A stretch of 64,000 bases of DNA from Arthrobacter pullicola. Its GTDB lineage: Bacteria > Actinomycetota > Actinomycetes > Actinomycetales > Micrococcaceae. Position 1 is the stretch's first letter, and every line of letters begins with the position of its first letter. A model generated the notes under the pieces. The model had not been told where the DNA came from and did not search any database. It worked only from the letters and a program-made list of their open reading frames with translations. The stretch is from assembly GCF_014836875.1 (NCBI RefSeq), contig NZ_JACSQC010000002.1, forward strand, positions 574,834 through 638,833, written 5' to 3'. Shown one piece after another: positions 42,504 through 51,653 of the stretch. The position numbers and the translations under genes were made by a program.

Positions 42504-44128
42504 GGCCCTTGTGCTCCTTCGATCCTGGCGGAATCGGTTCCCGCGGATTCGGTCCTGGCGGAATCGGTTCCCGCGGATGCAGTCCCGGCGGTTTCAGTCC
42601 TGTCAGCTGTCATGTGCCGCATCAGTTCCTCCTGCGTTGCCTCGGCCCGGGGAACCTCCGCGGTGAGCCGGCCCTCAGCGATGGTGTAGATGCGGTCGCA
42701 CAGCCCAATCAGTTCGGGCAGCTCGCTGGAAATAACAATCACGGCCTTGCCCTGCGCCGCCATTTCGTTGATGATTCCGTAGATTTCAAACTTGGCGCCG
42801 ACGTCGATCCCCCGGGTCGGTTCGTCCAGGATCAGCACCTCCGGGCCCGAGTAGATCCATTTACTCAGCACCACTTTCTGCTGGTTCCCGCCGGAGAGGT
42901 TGGCCACCACGGACGCGACGGACGGAGTGCGGATGTTCATCTTCTGCCGGTAGTCATCCGCCACGGCATATTCGCGGTGCTTGTCGATCACGCCCAGCCG
43001 GGCCAGCTTCCCCAGCGCGGCGGCGGACACGTTGACCACCACCGAGCCGATCAGGTTCAGCCCGTACCGCTTGCGGTCCTCGCTCACGTAGGCCAGTCCG
43101 TGCCGGATGGCCTCCCCCACCGAGCGGGTCTGGATTTCCACGCCGTCTTTATAGACCCGGCCGGAGATTCCGGTCCCCCAGGACCGGCCGAAGATGCTCA
43201 TCGCCAGTTCGGTGCGTCCAGCTCCCATCAGCCCGGCGAAGCCCACGATTTCCCCGGCCCGGACGTGAAAGGATGCGTTGGAAACTACCACGCGGTCCAC
43301 GTCGATCGGGTGGTGCACGGTCCAGTCCTCCACCCGGAACTTCTCCGCCCCGATCTCCGGGAGCCGGTCCGGGAACTGGCTGTCCAGCGGCCGCCCCACC
43401 ATGTCCCGGATGATCCGGGTTTCGATTTCCGGAGTGTCTTCCACCGGGAAGGACTCGATGGTGCGGCCGTCCCGGATCACCGTCACGTTATCCGCGATGG
43501 CCCGGATTTCCTTCAGCTTGTGGGAGATCACGATCGAGGTGATACCGCCGTCGCGCAGCTGGTCGATCAGGCCCAGAAGGTGCGCCGAATCGCCGTCGTT
43601 CAGTGCCGCCGTCGGCTCATCCAGGATCAGGATCTTCACTTCCTTGGACAGGGCCTTGGCGATTTCCACCAGCTGCTGCTTGCCCACACCCAGCTCGAGG
43701 ATCTTGGTAGCCGGATTCTCCTCCAGGCCAACCCGCTTGAGCAGGGCCGCGGCCTGCAGGTTGGTCTGGTTCCAGTCGATCACCCCGGCGCGCTGCACCT
43801 CATTGCCCAGGAAAATGTTCTCCGCGATGGACAGGTAGGGGCTGAGCGCCAGCTCCTGGTGGATGATCACGATCCCGTCCCGCTCGCTGTCATTGATCGA
43901 GCCGTAGCTGACCGGTGTGCCTTCGAGCGAAATGGTGCCGGAATAGCTGCCGTGCGGGTACACGCCGCTGAGTACCTTCATCAGCGTGGACTTGCCGGCT
44001 CCGTTCTCGCCGCAGATCCCGTGCACCTCGCCGCGTTTCACGCTCACGGATACCTCGTCCAGCGCCCGGATCCCGTTGAACTCCTTCACTATGCCGTCCA
44101 TGTGCAGGATGACGTCGTCGTCGATCAT
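42500..44128 (-). CDS. mmsA: Multiple-monosaccharide ABC transporter ATP-binding protein (MmsA/GguA)
   Basis: 542 residues with two nucleotide-binding domains, as in RbsA/XylG/GguA. The first has Walker [10 protein letters not shown] (~38-46), the signature [15 protein letters not shown] and [11 protein letters not shown]. The second carries the degenerate GLMGAGRTE, signature [14 protein letters not shown] and [15 protein letters not shown]. The last ~25 residues are a Thr/Ala/Ser/Gly repeat encoded by imperfect 15-bp units, not part of the conserved family. Confidence 0.92.
   Translation of the reverse strand: MIDDDVILHMDGIVKEFNGIRALDEVSVSVKRGEVHGICGENGAGKSTLMKVLSGVYPHGSYSGTISLEGTPVSYGSINDSERDGIVIIHQELALSPYLSIAENIFLGNEVQRAGVIDWNQTNLQAAALLKRVGLEENPATKILELGVGKQQLVEIAKALSKEVKILILDEPTAALNDGDSAHLLGLIDQLRDGGITSIVISHKLKEIRAIADNVTVIRDGRTIESFPVEDTPEIETRIIRDMVGRPLDSQFPDRLPEIGAEKFRVEDWTVHHPIDVDRVVVSNASFHVRAGEIVGFAGLMGAGRTELAMSIFGRSWGTGISGRVYKDGVEIQTRSVGEAIRHGLAYVSEDRKRYGLNLIGSVVVNVSAAALGKLARLGVIDKHREYAVADDYRQKMNIRTPSVASVVANLSGGNQQKVVLSKWIYSGPEVLILDEPTRGIDVGAKFEIYGIINEMAAQGKAVIVISSELPELIGLCDRIYTIAEGRLTAEVPRAEATQEELMRHMTADRTETAGTASAGTDSARTESAGTDSARIEGAQGP
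42521..42610. repeat. 15/30-bp tandem repeat in the 3' end of mmsA
   Basis: The 30-base block at 42524-42553 recurs at 42554-42583 with three changes, and a 15-base periodicity continues to about 42610. Because the unit is divisible by three, it encodes five-residue repeats (AGTDSA-like) at the C-terminus of the ATPase and can change copy number without breaking the frame. Confidence 0.8.
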
Positions 44129-44206
44129 GTATGTCTCGCCTTACCTGATGGGGGAAGGCGGGGCACGACGGCGGCAGTCGCCGTCGTGCCCTGCGAACCG
44201 GGGTGG

Positions 44207-45328
44207 CTACAGACCGATATCGGAGGCTTCCACGAACCCGGACTCCACCAGGACGGGTTCCACCTGATCCTTGACCACCACCTGCGGCTCCAGGATGTAG
44301 GTGGGGACCACCTTCACCTTGTTGTCGTAGGACTCGGTGTCATTGACGTCCACCTCTTCCCCGGCCACGATCTGCTGGATCATCTTGTCCACCTGGCTGC
44401 CGAGCTCGCGGGTGTCCTTCCAGACCGTCATGGACTGCTGGTCCGCGAGGATGGCCTTGATGTTCGCGACGTCGCCGTCCTGTCCGGTGATCAGGGGCCA
44501 GTCCGTGCCGGGTGCGTAGCCGGCGCTGGACAGAGACTGCTCGATGCCCAGCGCCAGGCTGTCATTCGGCGAGAGGACGACGTCGACCTTGTCTCCGCCG
44601 GTGTAGAAGGACTGCAGCCGGTTATCCATTTCCGCCTGCGCGTCCGCCGACCCCCAGCCCAGGATGCCGATGGATGTCCAGTCCGCGTTGCTGGCCGGGG
44701 ACTTACCGGAGGGAACCACCAGTTTGCCGCTTTCCACGTAGGGCAGCAGCACATCCCAGGCACCGGCGAAGAAGAACGCGGCGTTGTTGTCATCCGGGCT
44801 GCCGGCGAACGGTTCCAGGTTGAACGGGCCCTCGGCGTTGGCCAGGTCCAGTTGTTCCTCGATGAACTCGCCCTGGAGCTGGCCCACCTGGTAGTTATCG
44901 AATGTGGCGTAGTAGTCCACGGCGTCGGTGCCGTTGATCAGACGGTCATAAGCGATGACCGTGACGTCCTGGCTCTTGGCGTCTTCCAGGACCGGGCCCA
45001 GGGTCTCACCGTCGATCGCGGCGACCACCAGGATCTTGGCTCCGCCGGCCACCTGGTTCTGGATCTGGCTGATCTGCTGGTCGGTCTTGTCATCGGCGTA
45101 CTGCAGGTCAACGGTGCAGTCCTGGGCCTCGAGTTTCTCCTTCAGCCCCTCGCCGTCGTTGATCCAGCGCTCCAGGCTGCGGGTAGGCATCGAGATGCCC
45201 ACGTTGCACTCGACTGCGTTGCTGTCACCTTCGCCGTCCCCGGTGGTTCCGGCGGGAGCACAGGCCGCCAATCCCGCCGCGAGACCGAAGGCAGCTAAGA
45301 GGGCCGGAACATTCTTTCTTTTGCTCAT
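44207..45328 (-). CDS. chvE: Multiple-monosaccharide ABC transporter binding lipoprotein (ChvE-type)
   Basis: 373 residues from ATG 45328 (MSKRKNVPALLAAFGLAAG) with GAAGG upstream. A lipobox (AACAPAG, Cys ~24) anchors it outside the membrane. The periplasmic-binding-protein-1 fold starts VGISMPTRSLERWINDGEG, the ChvE/MmsE signature, followed by the sugar-site regions VIAYDRLI and GILGWGSADAQAEMD. It is the first gene of the mms operon; the 78-base gap to mmsA holds a hairpin-like sequence. The promoter must lie in 45329-45526, where I see no unambiguous site. Confidence 0.92.
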   Translation of the reverse strand: MSKRKNVPALLAAFGLAAGLAACAPAGTTGDGEGDSNAVECNVGISMPTRSLERWINDGEGLKEKLEAQDCTVDLQYADDKTDQQISQIQNQVAGGAKILVVAAIDGETLGPVLEDAKSQDVTVIAYDRLINGTDAVDYYATFDNYQVGQLQGEFIEEQLDLANAEGPFNLEPFAGSPDDNNAAFFFAGAWDVLLPYVESGKLVVPSGKSPASNADWTSIGILGWGSADAQAEMDNRLQSFYTGGDKVDVVLSPNDSLALGIEQSLSSAGYAPGTDWPLITGQDGDVANIKAILADQQSMTVWKDTRELGSQVDKMIQQIVAGEEVDVNDTESYDNKVKVVPTYILEPQVVVKDQVEPVLVESGFVEASDIGL

Positions 45329-45526
45329 GGTCGAACCTTCGAAAAGGACCCGGCCGGCCAACACCAAAACGCACGCGGTAGGAAGAGCGGGAAGGCCACT
45401 TCCCGGACGACTGGGTCGAGCGGATACAACGCTGTAGCGCCTGAGTCGACGTCCTGCGGTCAACCATTTGTAGGCGAGCACAACTTAACTCCGCGCGAAG
45501 CCGCTCGGCAAGGGGAATTCCGATAG

Positions 45527-46111
45527 TTATCCAATCGCAATCTGGCGGGGTGGCAGGCGGGACTCGCGCAGCGCAGCCAGCGGAACCTCCACCACCTCAC
45601 CGTTTAGCACCCGCGGATACGGCCGGCCCGTCAGCGCAGAAAGGGTCAGCCTGATCAGGCTGCCGTGGGCCACGGCGATGATCCGCTGGCCGGGATACTG
45701 CGCAGCCACACTCCGCAGGGCCGAGATTCCGCGCTCCGTCACTGCGTCCTCCGGTTCCCCGATGCCCAGTGCAGCTGTGAGCTGCGGTTCGGTCAGCCCG
45801 TTCAGGTGCAGCCCCTCGGCCGATCCGTAGTCCCGCTCGATCAGCCCGGGAAGGGTGCCGGCGGGCTGCAGTCCGGCTGCGTCGGCAACAATCTGAGCTG
45901 TCTGTACGGCCCGCAGCAGCGGCGAGGAAACCACCACGTCCCAGGGTTCGGCGGCCAGCAGCCGCCCGGCCCGGCGCGCCTGGGCACGGCCCACGCCGTT
46001 CAACGGGTTATCGGTGCGGCCCTGCAGACGGCGTTGCCGGTTCCAGTCTGTTTCGCCGTGCCGCACCAGGACCAGCCGTGCCGGTGGTGTGCGGACACCG
46101 TCGTGCCTCAC
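45527..46111 (-). CDS. Histidine phosphatase family protein (phosphoglycerate-mutase-like)
   Basis: 194 residues from GTG 46111, which overlaps the ATPase stop (TGA 46108-46110). The catalytic motif LVLVRHGETDWNRQRRLQG lies at ~14-32, and the second active-site His is in AVAHGSLIRL. Enzymes of this branch (CobC, GpmB and acid phosphatase-like) remove phosphate from small molecules. As last gene of an operon that also holds a metallophosphoesterase and a tyrosine-type phosphatase, it probably helps release phosphate from an imported organophosphate. Confidence 0.87.
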   Translation of the reverse strand: MRHDGVRTPPARLVLVRHGETDWNRQRRLQGRTDNPLNGVGRAQARRAGRLLAAEPWDVVVSSPLLRAVQTAQIVADAAGLQPAGTLPGLIERDYGSAEGLHLNGLTEPQLTAALGIGEPEDAVTERGISALRSVAAQYPGQRIIAVAHGSLIRLTLSALTGRPYPRVLNGEVVEVPLAALRESRLPPRQIAIG

Positions 46112-47361
46112 GCCGTCACCAGCGTCCGGCGGACGGCCGCCGCATCCGGACCGGCCGCAGCATCCGCGCCCGCATCCCCCGTCGCATTCCCGGCGCCGTT
46201 CCCCGCGGCTCCCCCGATAACTCCCGCGGCGGCCGCCGTACCCGCCACGGCCCCCGACACCTCCGCCGCGAACACCTGGGCCCTGAGCACCTCGGGCAGG
46301 ACCCGGTCGCCCGGCTTGGGTACCCAGCCGGTGACATGCGCCCGCAGGGTCCGGCCCTGCCAGTCGGCGGAGACGTCGAACCCGTGCGGCCCGTAGAGCG
46401 CGGAGGTCACCACACCCGTCCGTTCCCTGCCGGTGTCCCAGGTGTCGCCGTCGTGGTCCGGGTGCACCGGATGCAGCACCAGGTCCAGCGGCGACACCGC
46501 GGCTGTCACTGCCAGTTCGCGGCGTCCCAGACCGTCGGCACCCAGGCACGGCCCGGCCTCCAGCCGTTCGCCGGGAATGCTGCTGCCCTCCGCGATCTGC
46601 AGCCGGCCCTCGGCCCAGGTGCCGTCCAGCAGCACGGCATCGTTGACGAAGGACGCCACAAAGGCCGACGCCGGGTTCCGCACCAGGTCCTGCGGGGTGC
46701 CGATCTGCTCAATCCGGCCGGCCCGCAGCACCGCCACCCGGTCGGCCAAGGCCAGGGCCTCCGCACGGTCGTGCGTGACGTGTACCGCCGTCAGTCCCTG
46801 CTCATTGGTCAGGGTCTTCAGGTCCAGGCGGAGCCGGGCCCGCAGCGGTTCATCCAGGGAAGACAATGCTTCGTCCAGGAGCAGTGCCTGCGGAGCGCCG
46901 ACGATCGCCCGCGCCAGGGCGACCCGCTGGCGCTGCCCGCCGGAGAGTGCCGACGGTGCCCGCTCCCCCAGCCCGTCCAGCCCCACAAGTCCCAGCACAC
47001 TGCGCACCCGGGCCTCCGCAGTCTTACGCGGCACACCCGCCAGCCGTAGCGGATACCCCACGTTCCGGGCCACGGACCAGTGCGGCCAGATCGCGTGATC
47101 CTGGAAGACCATGCCCAGGTTCCGCTTCTCCGGCGGGACCCAGACGCCCGGTCCCGCCACCGGACTGCCGCCGAGGCACAGCGTGCCGCCCTCCGGCTGA
47201 ACAAACCCGGCGATGCTGCGCAGCAGCGTGGTTTTCCCGGAACCCGACGGACCCAGCAGAGCCAGGAATTCGCCGTCGTGCACCTCCAGGTCCACTTCGG
47301 AGAGGCCAACATGGCCGTTGGCGTAGACGTGGTGCAGGCCTTGAAGGCTGATCGAAGACAT
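46108..47361 (-). CDS. ABC transporter ATP-binding protein (FbpC/PhnT-like)
   Basis: 417 residues. Walker A GPSGSGKTT (~37-45), Q-loop MVFQDHAIWPH, signature LSGGQRQRVALARAI and Walker B ALLLDEALSSLD, where Ala-Leu replaces the usual Pro-Leu after the Glu. A TOBE-like C-terminal part (~270-375) is followed by an Ala/Gly-rich tail of about 45 residues. It lies directly after the fused permease (stop 47362) and overlaps the phosphatase gene. Type fits ferric, thiamine or aminoethylphosphonate importers. Confidence 0.9.
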   Translation of the reverse strand: MSSISLQGLHHVYANGHVGLSEVDLEVHDGEFLALLGPSGSGKTTLLRSIAGFVQPEGGTLCLGGSPVAGPGVWVPPEKRNLGMVFQDHAIWPHWSVARNVGYPLRLAGVPRKTAEARVRSVLGLVGLDGLGERAPSALSGGQRQRVALARAIVGAPQALLLDEALSSLDEPLRARLRLDLKTLTNEQGLTAVHVTHDRAEALALADRVAVLRAGRIEQIGTPQDLVRNPASAFVASFVNDAVLLDGTWAEGRLQIAEGSSIPGERLEAGPCLGADGLGRRELAVTAAVSPLDLVLHPVHPDHDGDTWDTGRERTGVVTSALYGPHGFDVSADWQGRTLRAHVTGWVPKPGDRVLPEVLRAQVFAAEVSGAVAGTAAAAGVIGGAAGNGAGNATGDAGADAAAGPDAAAVRRTLVTA

Positions 47362-49569
47362 TTACTTTCCCTTCTGGAAGCGGGTGCGCGCTGTGCGGCG
47401 GGCGCCCAGGGCGGCGGTCGCGGAGAGCCCCGCGACGCCGACGATCGTGACCAGCAGCGCCAGGGCGGACGCCGAGTTGTAGTCCCCGGCCTGCTGGAGG
47501 TTGAAGATGACCACGCCCAGCGTCTGGGAGCCGGGCGCCACCAGGAGGATGGAAATGGTCAGTTCGCGCACGGCGGTCAGGGCGACGACGACGGCGCCGC
47601 TCACCGCCGCGGGCACGCTCAGCCGCAGCGCGACGTCGCCCAGTGCCCGCAGCGGGCCGGCACCGGAGATCCGTGCCGCCTCGTCCAGGGACACCGGCAC
47701 GGATTCCAGCGGTGCCCGCACCGACTGGACCACCAGGGCCAGGAACGCCATCACGTAGGCGCCGAGGATCACCCACGGTGTGTTGAAGATGCCCAGCGCC
47801 GGGGCAATCAGCAGCCAGGCGACGGCCAGGACCAGGCCCGGCAGTGCCTGCGGCAGCATGGCGGTGACGTCCAGTGCGGTGTTGGAGCGGTGTTTGGTCC
47901 GGGTCAGGAGCGCACCAACAGCGAGTCCCAGCACGCCGCAGGCCACAGCTGCACCGAGGGCAAGCAGCACCGAGTTGGCGATGCCGGTGAGCGCTCCGCC
48001 GCTGGTGAGCGCGCGGGCGATGTTCGCCAGGGTCAGGTTCTCCCAGGTCAGCGGCACACCGGGAGCGGGAAGCAGCGCCTGTTCCGTCAGCGCCAGCAGC
48101 GGCAGGACGCAGACGACGGCGGCGGTGCACCAGAGCAGCCCCGCCACCACCCAGCGGGCGGACCCCAGCTGCAGCGGCAGTGCAGCCGCTCCGGACCCGC
48201 CCAGTTCGCTGCCCCCGGGCAGCCGGCGCTGCATCAGCACGGCCGCCAGGCCCAGGACCAGCAGCACCACGCCGATCGCGGCCACGGCCGGCAGCGGATT
48301 GGTCACGGTGCCGGAAGCGAGGTAGCGGTAGACCAGGGTGGTGAGCGTGGTGTACCGCTCCGGCAGGCCGATCAGCGCGGGAATGCCGAAGTCGGAAAGG
48401 TTGGCGACGAGGGTGAGCACGAACGCGGCCACCACGGCTGGGCGCACCAGCGGCAGGGTCACCTGGCAGAACGTGCGCAGCCCGCCGGCACCGCTGATCC
48501 GGGCGGCTTCCTCCAGGCTGCCGGGAACCCGGCGCAGCGCCGCACTGATCACCAGGTACGCCAGCGGATAGGAGTGCACGGCCAGCAGGAACACCACACC
48601 GCCGCCGCCGTAAATGTCCAGCACCGGGCCCGTAGATCCGGTCAGCGCCATCAGCGTCTGGTTCACGGTGCCCGCCGGAGAGAGCAGCGCCATCCAGGAC
48701 ATCGCGCCAATGAACGGCGGAATGAGGAACGGGAGCAGGAAGATCCAGCGCAGCACGGTACGGCCCGGCAGATCGGTGCGATCCAGCACGACGGCGAGCA
48801 GCGCACCGAACGCGGTGGCCAGCGCGGCCGATCCGGCGGCGGAGGAGACGGAGTTCCATGCCGCCGCCAGGACGTCGGGGTCCGTGAGCACATCGGCGTT
48901 GGCCGGCTGGGCCCCGCGGAACAGGATGACGCCGAGCGGGAGGAGCACCAACAGGGCCAGCGCCGCCCAGACCGCCAGCCGAAGCCAGTGCAGTCCGTCG
49001 CCCCGCGGCCCCCGGTCTGAAGCGGACTGGTTTGAAGAGTCGCGGTTTGAAGCGCCCTTGTTTGACGTGCCCCGGTTTGGCTCGCCCATGTTTGAAGCGC
49101 CCCGGTTTGGCTCGCCCATGTTTGGAGCACCCTTCTTTGGAGCGCCCCGGCCGGCGGATCCCCGGCCTGAGGTCCCTCCGGCGTCCCGTCGGGCAGCCGG
49201 CCCGGCGGCCCGGCCGGCTGGCAACCGGCCGGCAGACCATCGTCCGGCCGGGCTCTGTCCGGCTGGGCTCTGTCCGGTTAAGCTCTGGCCGGTTGGACGT
49301 CGCCCGGTTGGCGTCTGTCCGGCGGGCCATCGTCCTGCCGATACCTGTGCGTCGGGTCGTCGCCCTGCCCATCCCCGCCTGACGGGCAGCCGTCCCGCGG
49401 GCACCTGCCCCGCGGGCAGCCGTCCGGAAAACCTCCAGCCGGGACGCCTCCAGCCGGTGAACCTGGAACCGGAAGGCCTGGAAACGGTGGGGCTCTGAGC
49501 GGCGGGGCCCGGCCCGGCAGCGCCGAGCCGCCCTGCCTCCGGGGACACGGAATTACTTGAGGAGTTCAT
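47362..49569 (-). CDS. Fused two-domain ABC permease (FbpB/ThiP/PhnU-like) with repetitive N-terminus
   Basis: Up to 735 residues if started at ATG 49569, inside the end of the binding-protein gene. Residues ~205-735 are two fused permease domains of about six helices each, with EAA loops LEEAARISGAGGLRTFCQV and LDEAARISGAGPLRALGDV. The first ~200 residues are five-residue repeats rich in Gly, Pro, Arg, Ser and Asn, written by 15-bp DNA repeats. All reading frames are open there, so the true start is uncertain. A start near the last repeats (for example GEPNRG-region Met codons) would give a normal-length permease of about 550 residues. Confidence 0.82.
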   Translation of the reverse strand: MNSSSNSVSPEAGRLGAAGPGPAAQSPTVSRPSGSRFTGWRRPGWRFSGRLPAGQVPAGRLPVRRGWAGRRPDAQVSAGRWPAGQTPTGRRPTGQSLTGQSPAGQSPAGRWSAGRLPAGRAAGPAARRDAGGTSGRGSAGRGAPKKGAPNMGEPNRGASNMGEPNRGTSNKGASNRDSSNQSASDRGPRGDGLHWLRLAVWAALALLVLLPLGVILFRGAQPANADVLTDPDVLAAAWNSVSSAAGSAALATAFGALLAVVLDRTDLPGRTVLRWIFLLPFLIPPFIGAMSWMALLSPAGTVNQTLMALTGSTGPVLDIYGGGGVVFLLAVHSYPLAYLVISAALRRVPGSLEEAARISGAGGLRTFCQVTLPLVRPAVVAAFVLTLVANLSDFGIPALIGLPERYTTLTTLVYRYLASGTVTNPLPAVAAIGVVLLVLGLAAVLMQRRLPGGSELGGSGAAALPLQLGSARWVVAGLLWCTAAVVCVLPLLALTEQALLPAPGVPLTWENLTLANIARALTSGGALTGIANSVLLALGAAVACGVLGLAVGALLTRTKHRSNTALDVTAMLPQALPGLVLAVAWLLIAPALGIFNTPWVILGAYVMAFLALVVQSVRAPLESVPVSLDEAARISGAGPLRALGDVALRLSVPAAVSGAVVVALTAVRELTISILLVAPGSQTLGVVIFNLQQAGDYNSASALALLVTIVGVAGLSATAALGARRTARTRFQKGK
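49019..49503. repeat. Long array of degenerate 15-bp repeats
   Basis: From 49019 to 49138 the units line up without a gap (GAAGCGCCCCGGTTT, GGCTCGCCCATGTTT and relatives); a second family (TGGGCTCTGTCCGGT, TGGCGTCTGTCCGGC and relatives) runs in the same 15-base register from about 49219 to 49503. Thirty or so units are recognisable. The array covers the 5' part of the permease gene and the junction to the binding-protein gene. Confidence 0.85.
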
Positions 49570-50602
49570 TGAACTTCGCGACCGCTCCTGCCTGCTTCTC
49601 GGCGATGACCGCAAGGTCCGGGTTCAGCAGCTGAAGGTCGGCGAGCTCGGGCGCACCCTCGGGAACGCCGGCGTCGTCGCGGACCGGGAGGTAGGACTGC
49701 GCCACGGCCAGCTCCTGGCCCTCCTTGGAGACCAGGAACTCCACGAACTCGTTGGCAGCGTCCGGGTTCTTGGAGTCAGTGAAGACCCCGGCCGGCTGCG
49801 AGACGTATGGAACGCCGTCGGACGGGTAGGACAGAGCGATGGGCGAGCCCTTCGCTGCCAGTTCGCGGGCCACATAATCCACTACGATCCCGATGCCCGA
49901 GGTGCCGGCGGCCACGGCCTGGCCCACCGGGCCGTTGCTTTCCAAAACCGTCGGTTCGTTGCTGATCAGGCGCTTCAGCCAGTCCTCGCCCAAGGCCGGG
50001 GTCTCAAGCCAGACCGTGGTGTTGAAGGCTGCGGCCCCTGAAACGTCCGGGTTCGGCATGGCGATCATGCCCTTGTAGTCCTCGTTGGTCAGTTCGGCCC
50101 AGGACCCGGGGGCGTTGTCCACCAGCGTGGTGTTGTAGGCGATGACCGTGGGGATGATGCGGGTGCCCACGTAGTAGCCCTCGGCGTCGACAATGTCCTG
50201 ATTCAGTTCACCAGCGTTGTCGATGTCCAGGACCTGCAGGTCGCCCTCAGCGGCGTACGCCTCGAATGTTGGGACGTCGGCGGCGAGGATCACGTCTGCC
50301 TGGATGCCGCCGGTCTCCTTCTCCGTAGCGATCCGGGTCTTCAGTTCGCCGGTGCCGGCACGGAAGACCTCAACGTTGACCTCTGGATTGACCTCGTTGT
50401 AGGCGGCGACCAGTTCATCGATCTTGGCCTGCGGCTCGGAGGTGTAGACCGTGAGGGTGCCGGTGGCGCCGGCCGCGGTGCTGGAAGCTGCGGCTGACGG
50501 GGAGTTTTCGGCGCCGTCGGCGCTGCCGCTGCAGGCGGTCAGGAGAGCCAGGGAAGCCAGCGAAGCGACGGCGAGGGCGGGGTACTTAGAGCGGTGCAGC
50601 AA
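49553..50602 (-). CDS. ABC transporter substrate-binding lipoprotein (FbpA/PhnS-like)
   Basis: 349 residues from TTG 50602, with AAGGAG 6 bases upstream; the start lies inside the end of the phosphoesterase gene. Signal and lipobox: LALLTACSGS (Cys ~22). The mature protein begins GTLTVYTSEPQAKIDELVAA, the type-2 binding fold of ferric/aminoethylphosphonate binding proteins. The Tyr pair typical of iron-binding FbpA is not evident to me, which favours an organic ligand. Neighbouring phosphatases suggest an organophosphate or phosphonate. Confidence 0.88.
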   Translation of the reverse strand: MLHRSKYPALAVASLASLALLTACSGSADGAENSPSAAASSTAAGATGTLTVYTSEPQAKIDELVAAYNEVNPEVNVEVFRAGTGELKTRIATEKETGGIQADVILAADVPTFEAYAAEGDLQVLDIDNAGELNQDIVDAEGYYVGTRIIPTVIAYNTTLVDNAPGSWAELTNEDYKGMIAMPNPDVSGAAAFNTTVWLETPALGEDWLKRLISNEPTVLESNGPVGQAVAAGTSGIGIVVDYVARELAAKGSPIALSYPSDGVPYVSQPAGVFTDSKNPDAANEFVEFLVSKEGQELAVAQSYLPVRDDAGVPEGAPELADLQLLNPDLAVIAEKQAGAVAKFNELLK

Positions 50603-51653
50603 TGGGTTCTCCTTGGGAAACCGGCAGCAGCGGCTGCTGCCGGTAGGGGTGGCCCGGGGCCCGTGCGGGCACCGGGATCGGATGGGTGGAACGGGTGGTG
50701 GCCGCGGCTGGGACGGCGGCGGGGTGCGGGGTGGAAGCGGGGTGCGGGGTGGTCTCGGGGTCCGCGGCGGTCTTGGGACTCGCTGCGGCATTGAGGTGCC
50801 CAGTGAGATTGAGGTGCACGGCGGCCTTGCTGAATACCGGGGCTCCGGCGTGCTGCAGGCCCCCGGCTGACTGCAGCGGCACCGGAACGGCGCTGAAACT
50901 CCCCTTTTCGCCCAGCCGGATGACCGAGAGCCAGCTGCTGTCCAGGCCCTGCACTGTCTCCGGCGGAGCGGAGAGATCCTGCCCGTAGGACACCGCCGGA
51001 CCGGCCCACACCGGCACCGCGCCCAGCCGGCCGGACACCGCATGGTGGTAGTGCCCGCACAGGACGGCACGGACATCGGTGCCGGACAGCACGCCGGCGA
51101 GTTCTGCCGGCCGGGCCAGACCACGGCCGGACAGCTGCGGCAGCAGCGAATCCACGGGCGGATGGTGCAGGGCCAGCACGGTGCCGTCGGGCGCAGGCTC
51201 GGCCAGGACAGTATCCAGCCAGTGCAGCTGCTCGCCGGTGAGGCGGCCTGCGGGCTGGCCGGGGTCGTCCGAATCCAGGGTGATGAGGCGCAGTCCCCCG
51301 ACGAAATGCACGTCGTTCCCCGGGCCGGGGCCCGCATCTGTCCGTGAACCTGTGAACTCTTCCGCTGCCCACGCGCGGGTGCCGGGAACGTCGTGGTTAC
51401 CGGGCAGCACGATCACCGGGCAGCCCAGCTCCCGGCCGGCCCGGGCGAAAAGGCCGGAGGCAGCCGCGTAGATATCCCCGCCGGAATCGGCGATGTCACC
51501 GGTGACCACGACGGCGTCGGGCCGGTAGCGGGCGGCAGCGCGCAGGGCCTCGGCGGTCCGTGCCCACGTGTCCAGGGCACCAAACAGCAGCTCGTCCGGC
51601 TGGTGCAGATGAGTGTCCGTGAGATGAATCAGGGTGTATCCGGGCCCGTTCAT
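50586..51653 (-). CDS. Calcineurin-like metallophosphoesterase (CpdA/Icc type)
   Basis: 355 residues. Metal-site motifs in order: HLTDTHLH (~10-17), VVTGDIADSGGD, LPGNHDVPGT and CGHYHHAVSG, the class III phosphodiesterase set. Such enzymes cleave cyclic nucleotides or glycerophosphodiesters. No secretion signal. The last ~60 residues are Pro/Thr/His-rich with short repeats (TPHPASTPHP) and lie outside the domain. Start ATG 51653 overlaps the upstream stop by 4 bp; its 3' end overlaps the binding-protein start by 17 bases. Confidence 0.88.
   Translation of the reverse strand: MNGPGYTLIHLTDTHLHQPDELLFGALDTWARTAEALRAAARYRPDAVVVTGDIADSGGDIYAAASGLFARAGRELGCPVIVLPGNHDVPGTRAWAAEEFTGSRTDAGPGPGNDVHFVGGLRLITLDSDDPGQPAGRLTGEQLHWLDTVLAEPAPDGTVLALHHPPVDSLLPQLSGRGLARPAELAGVLSGTDVRAVLCGHYHHAVSGRLGAVPVWAGPAVSYGQDLSAPPETVQGLDSSWLSVIRLGEKGSFSAVPVPLQSAGGLQHAGAPVFSKAAVHLNLTGHLNAAASPKTAADPETTPHPASTPHPAAVPAAATTRSTHPIPVPARAPGHPYRQQPLLPVSQGEPIAAPL

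Noticed and set aside
42392-45298. 968-codon open frame on the plus strand
   Set aside because: It lies antisense to mmsA and chvE, whose products show clear family motifs; the antisense translation is His/Gln/Asp-rich without motifs, a usual artefact of high-GC third positions.
47080-49020. 646-codon open frame on the plus strand
   Set aside because: Antisense to the ABC ATPase and fused permease; Gln/His/Arg-rich with no domain.
49019-49503. CRISPR-like array
   Set aside because: Units are directly adjacent 15-mers without unique spacers and within or beside a coding sequence, so this is a minisatellite.
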